7,295 nucleotides of DNA, from positions 1-7,295 of the forward strand of contig JALSPL010000494.1 of NCBI GenBank assembly GCA_026985975.1, given 5' to 3'. The translations under genes and the position numbers were made by a program. This stretch comes from Anaerolineae bacterium. GTDB lineage: Bacteria > Chloroflexota > Anaerolineae > J102. Below are positions 1-5,873 of the stretch, piece after piece; within the stretch, counting starts at the first letter, position 1; the number at the start of each line of letters is the position of its first letter. The notes beneath the pieces are model-generated. The model was not told the origin of the DNA, did not search any database, and saw only the letters and a list, made by a program, of their open reading frames with translations.

Positions 1-682
1 GGATGGCGCGTTGCACGGTCAGCCGCCTGCCGAGCCCCTGATCATCACCGAGAACGGCCATCGATTTCTGGTGGATTTGCGTTCGGGCCAGAAGACCGGT
101 TTCTACCTGGATCAGGCCGCGAATCGGGCGGCGCTGGCGCCCCGCTGCGCGGGCAAAGAAGTCCTCAATGCGTTCAGCTACACGGGCGCTTTCGCGGTCT
201 ACGCCCTGGCCGCAGATGCGAAGCATGTCATCAATCTCGATGCCAGCGCCGAGGCCCTGACCCTGGCCGAGGCTAACCTCAGGCTCAACGGCTTCACGCC
301 CGACCGCTGGGAGACCATCCAGGCCGACGTCTTCAAGCAATTGCGGGCGTGGCGGGATGCGGGGCGTCAATTCGATCTCATCATCCTGGACCCGCCCAAA
401 TTCGCCGCCGCGCGCGGCCATCTGCAACGGGCCGCGCGCGGCTACAAGGACATCAACTGGCTGGCCATGCGGCTGCTGCGGCCCGGCGGCCTGCTGGCCA
501 CCTTCTCCTGCTCGGGCCTGGTCAGCGCCGTTCTGTTCCAGAAAATCCTGTTCGGCGCGGCCCTGGACGCGGGCCGGGACGCCCGCATCATCGGGCATTT
601 TCATCAGGGCCCGGATCACCCCGTGCTGCTCACCTTTCCCGAGGCCGCTTACCTCAAGGGCTTTTTGCTGCACATCGCCTGA
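1..682 (+). CDS. rlmI: 23S rRNA (cytosine-C5) methyltransferase, RlmI family, C-terminal part (5' end outside window)
   Basis: This is the SAM-dependent methyltransferase half of an RlmI/YccW-type enzyme; E. coli RlmI makes m5C1962 in 23S rRNA. The frame is open to the left edge, so the TTG at 11 is not the real start; the N-terminal PUA domain and linker lie outside. About 226 residues are visible, against about 396 for E. coli RlmI. In order they show the entry strand with GQKTGFYLDQ (about nt 86-115), SAM motif I LNAFSYTGAF (164-193), the acidic NLDAS of motif II (about 232-246), motif IV LDPPKF (386-403), and FSCSGL (503-520) with the family's conserved Cys at 509-511. The C-terminal DHPVLLTFPEAAYLKGF matches the RlmI ending closely. 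The stop is TGA at 680-682. The next gene starts 17 bases on, suggesting one transcript. I am very sure of the family; the exact target base is inferred by homology. Confidence 0.9.
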   Translation, partial: DGALHGQPPAEPLIITENGHRFLVDLRSGQKTGFYLDQAANRAALAPRCAGKEVLNAFSYTGAFAVYALAADAKHVINLDASAEALTLAEANLRLNGFTPDRWETIQADVFKQLRAWRDAGRQFDLIILDPPKFAAARGHLQRAARGYKDINWLAMRLLRPGGLLATFSCSGLVSAVLFQKILFGAALDAGRDARIIGHFHQGPDHPVLLTFPEAAYLKGFLLHIA

Positions 683-699
683 GCCACCCCCGTCATTCT

Positions 700-2187
700 A
701 TGCCATCAGGATACGTTTGCAGCCACTGCGGAGCGCCCGTCTCACCGGCCCAAAATCGCTGTCACCAGTGCGGCGCCGAGATCGATTGGGAAAAAGCGGT
801 CGGCCGCGTCAGTTACATTCGCTATCTGCCCGCCGCCCGTCGCCGCCGACGTCGCCGACGCCTCCTCCTGGCGGGCGTCCTCCTCATCCTGATGCTGAGC
901 CTGGGCGCCTGGTGGGGCTGGCGCGCCGACGGGACGCAAAATCGCTGGCGCAGCGGACGTCAGGGCCTGCAACATCTGCGCAGCGGCCAGCTCGACGCCG
1001 CCCGCAGAGATTTCGGGCGCATGGTCGCTGTTGGGGAGAAGCAAACGCCCGCGTCCTCCCCAACGCCCGCACCGTCGCCCACCCCCGCGGTTCCGCTCGC
1101 CGTCCAGCCTCCTGCATCCCCCACAGCAACTTTCACCCCTGCCGCCAGCTCTGTCCCTGCGCCGACATCCAGGCCCGAACCGGAACCGAGTCGGGCTCAG
1201 GCATTGATTCAGCTTGCCCGGAAAACGGGCCAGCAAAATCCCTGCGGCGCCGCCGATCTCTTGCAGCAGGCCCTGGATTTCGAAGATGCGCCCGCCATCG
1301 AAGATCTGCGGCAAAGCATGGAGGCTCGCTGTCAGCAACTTACGGTCACGCCGCCCATCCAACTGAACTCCCCCCTGCCGGCGCCGCCGGGCCAACGCAT
1401 CGCCTACACCGCCTACGACATTCCCTCCGGTCTCTACAGTATCCGCACCTGGAATCTGAACGACCGTCTGTTCGGATCCAAACTGGCGGATTGGGCTATG
1501 CAGCCCGCATTCGGGCCGGGCGGCAGCCTCATCTTCCGCTCCGTTCGCTCCGACGCTCCCGGCATTTATCTGCGCTCGCCCGGCGGCGACTTGCGGCGCA
1601 TCACTCAAGGGCCGGACGACCGTTGGCCCCGTTGGGGACCCGGCGGCGGCCAGATTCTCTTCACCTCCGCCCGGCGCAGCCCCGACGAAAGCCCTCACAT
1701 CTATCTGGTCGACATCGACACCGGCGTTGTCGAGGACCTGGGCTCGGGCCAGCGCGCCGACTGGTCCCGCACCGGACAGATCATCTTCAGCGGTTGCGAC
1801 GCCGGCGGCCGCAACTGCGGTCTGTGGCAAATGGATCCCACCAGCCTGCAACGCACGCAACTCACCGCCATCCCCGATGACAACGCCCCGGCGTGGTCGC
1901 CCGATGGCCGCTACGCCGCCTTCATGTCCAGCGGACGCGGCCAGGGCTGGGATGTCTTCATCCTCAACGTCCAGACCGGATTCATCATCCCCACCGCAAG
2001 TCATCCCGCCCAGGATGGCCTGCCCGCGTGGTCGCCCGATGGCAGAAGCATCGCCTTTCTTTCCAACCGCGATGGCGATTGGGGCGTCTACATCTGGCGT
2101 CTGGATGATCTCACCACCTCTCGACTCTTCTTCATCGGCGCCGAACTGCCCAACTGGCAGCAGGCCGGACTCGATTGGGGCTCATAA
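700..2187 (+). CDS. Membrane-anchored zinc-ribbon protein with TolB-like PD40 beta-propeller
   Basis: A 495-residue protein; function unknown. Residues 7-24 form a zinc ribbon (C7-x2-C10-x10-C21-x2-C24). A run of eight arginines (47-54) precedes one hydrophobic helix (about 55-74), so the ribbon should be cytoplasmic and the rest outside. Residues about 80-110 look TPR-like, 115-164 are a Pro/Thr/Ser-rich linker, and 165-215 are helical. From about 231 come six PD40/WD40-like blades starting near 231, 270, 311, 353, 398 and 443; the last two carry identical AWSPDGR motifs, encoded by a perfect 18-base direct repeat (1891 and 2026). The outer part has four cysteines (182, 211, 366, 373) that could form two disulfides. 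I chose ATG 700 because the ribbon follows at once; longer readings run into rlmI in another frame. No Shine-Dalgarno is visible, so translation may be coupled to rlmI, 17 bases upstream. A TolB-like propeller suggests protein or glycan binding, but no partner is evident. Confidence 0.87.
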   Translation: MPSGYVCSHCGAPVSPAQNRCHQCGAEIDWEKAVGRVSYIRYLPAARRRRRRRRLLLAGVLLILMLSLGAWWGWRADGTQNRWRSGRQGLQHLRSGQLDAARRDFGRMVAVGEKQTPASSPTPAPSPTPAVPLAVQPPASPTATFTPAASSVPAPTSRPEPEPSRAQALIQLARKTGQQNPCGAADLLQQALDFEDAPAIEDLRQSMEARCQQLTVTPPIQLNSPLPAPPGQRIAYTAYDIPSGLYSIRTWNLNDRLFGSKLADWAMQPAFGPGGSLIFRSVRSDAPGIYLRSPGGDLRRITQGPDDRWPRWGPGGGQILFTSARRSPDESPHIYLVDIDTGVVEDLGSGQRADWSRTGQIIFSGCDAGGRNCGLWQMDPTSLQRTQLTAIPDDNAPAWSPDGRYAAFMSSGRGQGWDVFILNVQTGFIIPTASHPAQDGLPAWSPDGRSIAFLSNRDGDWGVYIWRLDDLTTSRLFFIGAELPNWQQAGLDWGS

Positions 2188-2234
2188 AAACGACATCTCG
2201 CCAGCAGGACAGGGAACCACAGCTCCTCTCAACC

Positions 2235-2263
2235 TTGACGTCCCTCTATCCTTGCGCTATACT
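2235..2263 (+). promoter_or_regulatory. Sigma70-type promoter of the tRNA cluster
   Basis: The -35 box TTGACG (2235-2240) and -10 box TATACT (2258-2263) each match consensus at five of six bases and are separated by the ideal 17 bases. The predicted start is near 2270, only about seven bases before the first tRNA. That short leader fits a stable-RNA promoter. From 2188 to 2234 I see no gene and no clear terminator for the preceding propeller gene. Confidence 0.85.
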
Positions 2264-2276
2264 TGTCTCAACTCCT

Positions 2277-2350
2277 CGGGGAGTAGCGCAGCTCGGTAGC
2301 GCGCTTGGTTTGGGTCCAAGAAGTCGTCGGTTCAAATCCGGCCTCCCCGA
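2277..2350 (+). tRNA. tRNA-Pro (anticodon TGG)
   Basis: A complete cloverleaf can be drawn by hand. The acceptor arms CGGGGAG (2277-2283) and CTCCCCG (2343-2349) pair fully. The D stem is GCGC (2286-2289) with GCGC (2299-2302). The anticodon stem is CTTGG/CCAAG (2304-2308, 2316-2320) with loop TTTGGGT, giving anticodon TGG at 2311-2313. The T arm GTCGG-TTCAAAT-CCGGC lies at 2326-2342. The discriminator is A2350. CCA is not encoded (CAC follows), so the end must be added by tRNA nucleotidyltransferase. It is the first gene of the cluster, with eight bases before the next tRNA. Confidence 0.96.
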
Positions 2351-2358
2351 CACAATTT

Positions 2359-2429
2359 GCGGGCATGGTGTAGCGGTAACACTAGAGCCTTCCAAGCTCT
2401 CGTCACGGGTTCGAATCCCGTTGCCCGCT
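2359..2429 (+). tRNA. tRNA-Gly (anticodon TCC)
   Basis: The acceptor arms GCGGGCA (2359-2365) and TGCCCGC (2422-2428) pair fully. The D stem is GTGT/ACAC (2368-2371, 2379-2382). The anticodon stem AGAGC/GCTCT (2384-2388, 2396-2400) holds loop CTTCCAA with anticodon TCC at 2391-2393. The T arm is ACGGG-TTCGAAT-CCCGT (2405-2421) and the discriminator is T2429. CCA is not encoded. It is surely co-transcribed with tRNA-Pro, since only eight bases separate them. Confidence 0.96.
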
Positions 2430-2439
2430 CTCCTCAATC

Positions 2440-2487
2440 GTGAGGTGATGGTCATTTGAGCAACCCATGACTGTCACCTTGCTTTTT
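2440..2487 (+). terminator. Strong hairpin with T5 tail between tRNA-Gly and the CAT tRNA (terminator-like)
   Basis: Bases 2440-2455 pair with 2467-2482 over 16 positions around an 11-base loop, using Watson-Crick pairs plus a few G-T wobbles (the core GTCAT/ATGAC and AGGTGA/TCACCT are perfect). TTTTT (2483-2487) follows directly, the layout of an intrinsic terminator. It would end the Pro-Gly transcript, yet the next tRNA begins only two bases later, so it may instead be a partial terminator or a processing spacer. Confidence 0.6.
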
Positions 2488-2488
2488 C

Positions 2489-2565
2489 GGGGCCCTAGCT
2501 CAAGTGGTTAGAGCAGCGGTCTCATAAACCGCCGGTTTCCGGTTCGAGCCCGGGGGGCCCCACCA
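2489..2565 (+). tRNA. tRNA with anticodon CAT (elongator Met, or Ile2), CCA encoded
   Basis: The acceptor arms GGGGCCC (2489-2495) and GGGCCCC (2555-2561) pair fully. The D stem is GCTC/GAGC (2498-2501, 2511-2514). The anticodon stem GCGGT/ACCGC (2516-2520, 2528-2532) carries loop CTCATAA with anticodon CAT at 2523-2525. The T arm TCCGG-TTCGAGC-CCGGG lies at 2538-2554. The discriminator is A2562 and the CCA end is encoded at 2563-2565, unlike its two neighbours. It is not an initiator tRNA: the first base pair is G-C rather than the mismatched C-A, and the anticodon stem lacks the three G-C pairs. Elongator Met and the TilS-modified Ile2 (reading AUA) share this anticodon, and I cannot separate them by eye; the D arm and acceptor resemble E. 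coli tRNA-Ile2 somewhat. Confidence 0.94.
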
Positions 2566-2572
2566 AGCCGTT

Positions 2573-2604
2573 AACGCCGTTCCTCATGCAGGGCGGCGTT
2601 TTTT
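2573..2604 (+). terminator. Rho-independent terminator of the tRNA cluster
   Basis: AACGCCG (2573-2579) pairs with CGGCGTT (2594-2600); an inner CCT/AGG pairing may shorten the loop. The run of six T (2599-2604) completes the signal. It lies eight bases after the CCA of the last tRNA. The T run touches the stop codon of the convergent GH57 gene (TGA, read from 2606 to 2604), so it also insulates that gene. Confidence 0.82.
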
Positions 2605-4721
2605 CATGTCCGGGCCAAAATCATCTCCGCTTCGCCTTCCACTGGCAGACGGGCGAGCTCTCCGGCGGGGCCGCGCACGGTGAGAAACAGCGCACCCACG
2701 CTTTCCTGGCGCAGATCCACCCCCATCTGCGCCAGCGGAATCGCAAATTCTGCCAGACGTTCGCCCAGGGCGACGGGAATCGGCCCCAGATTCACCAGCG
2801 AGCCGTTCTCCTGACGGAAGAGAAAGGCGGTGCTTTGCTTTTGACCCAATTGCACCTGATACGCGCCGCTTTCGGTGATCAGATGCAGCGTCAACGCAAA
2901 TTGGGCCACGGGCGCGGCCAGCTCGATACGGATGTAGAGGTTATCGGCGTCGTTTCCATAGCGCAGGGTCTGGATAACGCCGCCTGCTTGCTGCATGGCT
3001 CCTGTCGAGGCCGCAGGACGGATGACTTCGGCGTCGGCCCAGTGGATGCCGGGATCCGGGGCCGCCACCAGCCGGGGCGTGATAAAGCGCCGGGGCGCGG
3101 GCGGCTGCTCGGGCATGCCGGCAATGGGGCGGGCCAGGGCTGCGGGCGGGGTGATGTCCATGGCCCGATAGGCGGCGCTGAGATAATCCCGGAACAGTTC
3201 ATCGAACAGCGCATCTTGCTCACTGCTGTTGCGATGGGAATACCACCAGAACCAGTCAGAGCCCTCGGCCGCGAAGAGAAGCTGCTGCACCTGGCGCAGG
3301 CGTTGGGCTGAAGGCGCGCTTTCCTGTCGCCACAGCGCATAGGCCTGACGCAGATCGCGCAGCAGCGACCAGGCCGCGATGTGCTCCGGGTCGCCCATCC
3401 AGGTGCTGAAATCCCCCATAATCCAGCTTCCCGAAGCCAGTTTTGGCAGCGTGTCCACGGCGGGATGCCGGGCCAGATGCTCATCGGGGGTGACAGGCGA
3501 GAGATCGGGATGTTCGCTGAGACGGCGATAGAGCTCATTCAGAAACACATCGCCGTTGTGTTCGTAAGTCTCCCAGGCGTTTTCACCATCGAGGATGACG
3601 GTGATGAGGGCGTCTTGGCGCTGACCGAAGTTACGGGCAATGCGCTCCAGCCGAACGATCATATCCTCGGCCGCCTGCGCTCCGGGCAGATGCTGGTAGA
3701 CGAAGCCGATGCGATCGGAAAGATCGTGATCGCGGAAAAGAATCGTTGCATCGCCCTTTTCGGCGCTCAGTCGCCAGGGATGGTAGAGCAGATCGCCACG
3801 CTTCACCATGCCCCCCTCGTCCCGCTCGAAATAAACGTCCAGGCTTTCGCCCAGAATGGCTTCATCGGTGGCCAGCCATTGCAGGCCCGCTTCCACAATC
3901 AGGGGCAAAATCTCGGGCGCGACCGCGCCTTCGCTGGGCCACAGGCCGGCGGGCGCTTTGCCGATGACGTCGCCATGCTTCTTCACCGCCCAGCGAAGCT
4001 GATCCCGCGCATCTTCCGGCGCCCGGAAGGGCGGATCGGGGACGGGAAGGCCGGGGCTGGGACGTCGAGCGATGTCGCTATCCACCAGCAGGGGCAGGAT
4101 GGGGTGATAGAAGGGGACGGTGATGATTTCGAGCTGGCCCGCCTCGGCCAGACGCCGCCAGGTTGGCAGCGCCTGGGCCATGATTTCCAGATGGGTTTGC
4201 ATCAGCCTCTGGGCTTCGGCGATGGTGAAATTTTTGCCCTTTTGCACCAGTCCCGCCAGAAAGGCGTCGCTCTCCAGCAAGTTGGGATCGGTCCAGGCCA
4301 GATTAAACCACACCAGCAGATCGCGATAGGTCTGGGTGGAGAAATAATCGACATTCATCAGGGCCAGATGCCGACGGTTGAGGATGGCCTCGTAGGGGGG
4401 ATAGCGGCGGATGATGTTGTCCCAGTTGATGCTGAAGCACATGTTCAGCATGTAATGTTTGTCATCGGGGCTGAAGAACTCCTGCCCGGCCAGGATCATC
4501 AGCCGATCCCTGAGGGCGCCGCGGGCGTAATCCTCAAGCTGCTCGGCCAGCGAGGGCGTCAGGGTGAAGGCCACATGCACATCGGGGTGGCGGGCCAGCA
4601 CTTGGGCCATGTGCAGGTAATCCTTGACCGCATGCAATCGCACCCAGGGCAGGATGGCGACATCGCCGCCCGGTTGTCGGTAGAGAGGCTGGTGCATGTG
4701 CCAGATGATGGCGACATTCAT
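2604..4721 (-). CDS. Glycoside hydrolase family 57 (amylopullulanase/alpha-amylase type), cytoplasmic
   Basis: A 705-residue GH57 enzyme, a retaining hydrolase of alpha-1,4 and possibly alpha-1,6 glucan bonds. All five family motifs are present: WHMHQP (7-12), GLWPSEGAV (259-267), WLATDEAIL (282-290) with predicted nucleophile E287, VILDGENAW (375-383) with predicted acid/base D378, and GDFSTWMGDPE (436-446). The E-D spacing is close to that of archaeal amylopullulanases. FAAEGSDWFWWY (483-494) ends the core. Residues about 545-705 form a separate beta-rich domain (YGNDADNLYIRIELA, 588-602) that resembles DOMON/CBM9-like sandwiches, perhaps for glucan binding. The catalytic fold starts at residue 1 with no signal peptide, so it should act inside the cell, probably on stored glycogen or imported maltodextrins. 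ATG 4721 is the only sensible start; no clear Shine-Dalgarno precedes it. A methyltransferase gene lies 148 bases upstream on the same strand. The family is certain; exact bond specificity is not. Confidence 0.93.
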   Translation of the reverse strand: MNVAIIWHMHQPLYRQPGGDVAILPWVRLHAVKDYLHMAQVLARHPDVHVAFTLTPSLAEQLEDYARGALRDRLMILAGQEFFSPDDKHYMLNMCFSINWDNIIRRYPPYEAILNRRHLALMNVDYFSTQTYRDLLVWFNLAWTDPNLLESDAFLAGLVQKGKNFTIAEAQRLMQTHLEIMAQALPTWRRLAEAGQLEIITVPFYHPILPLLVDSDIARRPSPGLPVPDPPFRAPEDARDQLRWAVKKHGDVIGKAPAGLWPSEGAVAPEILPLIVEAGLQWLATDEAILGESLDVYFERDEGGMVKRGDLLYHPWRLSAEKGDATILFRDHDLSDRIGFVYQHLPGAQAAEDMIVRLERIARNFGQRQDALITVILDGENAWETYEHNGDVFLNELYRRLSEHPDLSPVTPDEHLARHPAVDTLPKLASGSWIMGDFSTWMGDPEHIAAWSLLRDLRQAYALWRQESAPSAQRLRQVQQLLFAAEGSDWFWWYSHRNSSEQDALFDELFRDYLSAAYRAMDITPPAALARPIAGMPEQPPAPRRFITPRLVAAPDPGIHWADAEVIRPAASTGAMQQAGGVIQTLRYGNDADNLYIRIELAAPVAQFALTLHLITESGAYQVQLGQKQSTAFLFRQENGSLVNLGPIPVALGERLAEFAIPLAQMGVDLRQESVGALFLTVRGPAGELARLPVEGEAEMILART

Positions 4722-4738
4722 TGCTTGGAAGATAGATA

Positions 4739-4790
4739 TCTCACGTAAAGGAGCGAAGGCGCGGAAGGAAACACCAAGGCTTCGCCAAGA
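4739..4790. repeat. Degenerate copy of a short GCG/AAGG-rich intergenic repeat
   Basis: The + strand opens with TCTCACGTAAAGGAGCGAAG and goes on with GCGCGGAAGGAAACACCAAG, showing an imperfect 8-9 base rhythm of AAGG and GCG blocks. It resembles the CTCACGCAAAGGCGCAAAG family of short repeats that I recall from intergenic regions of many bacteria. Here it fills the spacer between the methyltransferase and GH57 genes. The likeness is from memory and the copy is worn. The rest of the spacer (4791-4869) shows no clear terminator or promoter. Confidence 0.45.
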
Positions 4791-4869
4791 AAATCAGGCT
4801 GAAATCCCGCCATTGTTGCTGTTTCCCCACCAGACATTGCTGACTCCGACTTTTTCATGGAGACCATTA

Positions 4870-5745
4870 TCAGTTGTTGACTGTTCCTAACAGCCAGCGA
4901 TGATGGGCCCAGACAGACTTGATCTGCCAGGGCAGGCGGGCGTGGTCCAGCCAGGCGTATTTGATGACCCGATCGTAGAGGTCGGGTTGCTGGCCCAGAT
5001 AATAGGCCATGGTGTTCCATTCCCAGCTATCGCCTGTGAACTGGTCTTCCAGCTTCTTGCTGCGAATGCCCAGGCGTTGCAGCACCTCGTTGGCGGGCAT
5101 GACGGTGTCGGGCCAGGGGGGAACGTCCAGCACGCCGCTGGCGATGATCTCCACGCCCTCGTTGCGCAGCGTCCAGCGCACCCGGTCGATGTCAACCCAG
5201 CGTTCGTCGATGGTGTCGAAAAAGTCCTTGTCGATGACGTGCTTGCGGATCCAGTAGCCCGCCTGGATGCTGTTGGGCATGGCCACGAAGACCAGCTTGC
5301 GGCTGATGCGCGCGAGTTCTCGTAGCAGGGCCGCGGCGTCGGGCAGATACCACAATGCGGCCCAGTTCCAGGTCATGTCGAAGCTGTTGTCCGCGAAGGG
5401 CAGACGCCCCCAGCTATCGGGCGGGATGACGTGCATGTCGGGCGTGAGATCCAGTTCGCCCCAGATGCGCTGCACGGCTTGCGCCCGCTCGGGGATGTCA
5501 TCCACCAGGCTGACCCGGCAGCCGCTGCGGGCCAGCATCACGCTATTGATGCCGGTGACGCCAGCCATGCCATAGATGGGCGCTTCCAGCACCGTCTCCA
5601 GCGCGTAGCGCTGCCGCAAGTTATCCAGAAAATCATTGAGGACGAAGCGTTCATACACCAACCCCAGTCCTTCGTTGTAGTCGGTGAGATATTTCTCCCA
5701 GATGGGCCGTTGGGCCTCGCCTGTGCCTGTGAGTGTAATGGTCAT
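4870..5745 (-). CDS. Class I SAM-dependent methyltransferase (Methyltransf_11-like), target unknown
   Basis: A 291-residue protein with a Rossmann-type methyltransferase core at about residues 45-170. The motif I region reads VLEAPIYGMAGVTGINS (about 52-68): the leading VLE and a trailing G-x-x-G remain, but the usual GCGTG loop is replaced. A motif II acid follows in VSLVDD (about 78-83), then LPFADNSFDMTWNWAALWYL (about 114-133), a typical motif IV/post-I pattern of Methyltransf_11 proteins. After the core comes an extra C-terminal half rich in Trp, Tyr and Arg (about 175-291), probably substrate-binding. There is no signal peptide or membrane helix, so it is cytoplasmic. ATG 5745 is the first in-frame start after a promoter-like sequence; no clear Shine-Dalgarno is seen. 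It is divergent from the aminotransferase and lies upstream of GH57. The substrate (small molecule, lipid or sugar) cannot be told from sequence. Confidence 0.82.
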   Translation of the reverse strand: MTITLTGTGEAQRPIWEKYLTDYNEGLGLVYERFVLNDFLDNLRQRYALETVLEAPIYGMAGVTGINSVMLARSGCRVSLVDDIPERAQAVQRIWGELDLTPDMHVIPPDSWGRLPFADNSFDMTWNWAALWYLPDAAALLRELARISRKLVFVAMPNSIQAGYWIRKHVIDKDFFDTIDERWVDIDRVRWTLRNEGVEIIASGVLDVPPWPDTVMPANEVLQRLGIRSKKLEDQFTGDSWEWNTMAYYLGQQPDLYDRVIKYAWLDHARLPWQIKSVWAHHRWLLGTVNN

Positions 5746-5766
5746 AGCATCATGATTTGAGAGAGA

Positions 5767-5797
5767 TTGGAATGTATTTATCGATTAGCAGTATAAT
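5767..5797 (+). promoter_or_regulatory. Putative promoter of the class IV aminotransferase gene
   Basis: A perfect -10 box TATAAT lies at 5792-5797. The best -35 candidate is TTGGAA (5767-5772), with a long 19-base spacer, so this half is weak. The start would be near 5804, leaving a leader of about 70 bases in which I see no strong hairpin or riboswitch. Confidence 0.55.
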
Positions 5798-5818
5798 GAG
5801 AGTGAGGCAGGAATGCAA
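5790..5818 (-). promoter_or_regulatory. Putative promoter of the methyltransferase gene, overlapping the divergent one
   Basis: Read on the minus strand, TTGCAT (5818-5813) and TATACT (5795-5790) are spaced by 17 bases. The -10 box matches five of six consensus bases; the -35 only three. The start would fall near 5783, giving a leader of about 38 bases. Its -10 box shares four bases with the opposing -10 box. Confidence 0.45.
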
Positions 5819-5860
5819 TAATACCATCAATCCTCATAAAAGCCTGTCATTACCACTTCT

Positions 5861-5865
5861 GGAGG
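5861..5865 (+). promoter_or_regulatory. Shine-Dalgarno site fixing the aminotransferase start
   Basis: GGAGG sits eight bases before ATG 5874. It decides the start against an in-frame ATG at 5757, which would add 39 residues unlike the family and would lie upstream of the promoter's -10 box. It is the only clear ribosome site in front of a gene in this window. Confidence 0.85.
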
Positions 5866-5873
5866 CCCGAACC

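Noticed and set aside
742..2004. Long open frame (420 codons) on the minus strand opposite the propeller gene
   Set aside because: Low-complexity Gly/Ala/Arg translation with no family motif; the + strand frame has a zinc ribbon, membrane helix and PD40 blades.
2175..2459. Open frames on both strands across the tRNA cluster
   Set aside because: They cover tRNA-Pro and tRNA-Gly, whose cloverleaves are complete, and the translations are the familiar false products of tRNA genes.
2489..2604. tRNA 3' end as an attachment site for an integrated element
   Set aside because: No second copy of the tRNA 3' end and no integrase gene is visible in the window; ordinary genes flank the cluster.
3381..4748. 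Long open frame (455 codons) on the + strand opposite GH57
   Set aside because: It lies entirely antisense to a gene with all GH57 motifs. Its translation is His/Gln/Gly-rich without a recognisable domain, typical of the shadow frame of a GC-rich gene.
5757..5873. N-terminal extension of 39 residues for the aminotransferase
   Set aside because: The GGAGG at 5861-5865 is ideally placed for ATG 5874, family similarity starts there, and ATG 5757 lies upstream of the promoter's -10 box.
5804..5873. Riboswitch or T-box in the aminotransferase leader
   Set aside because: The leader is only about 70 bases and shows no stable paired stems or T-box sequence.
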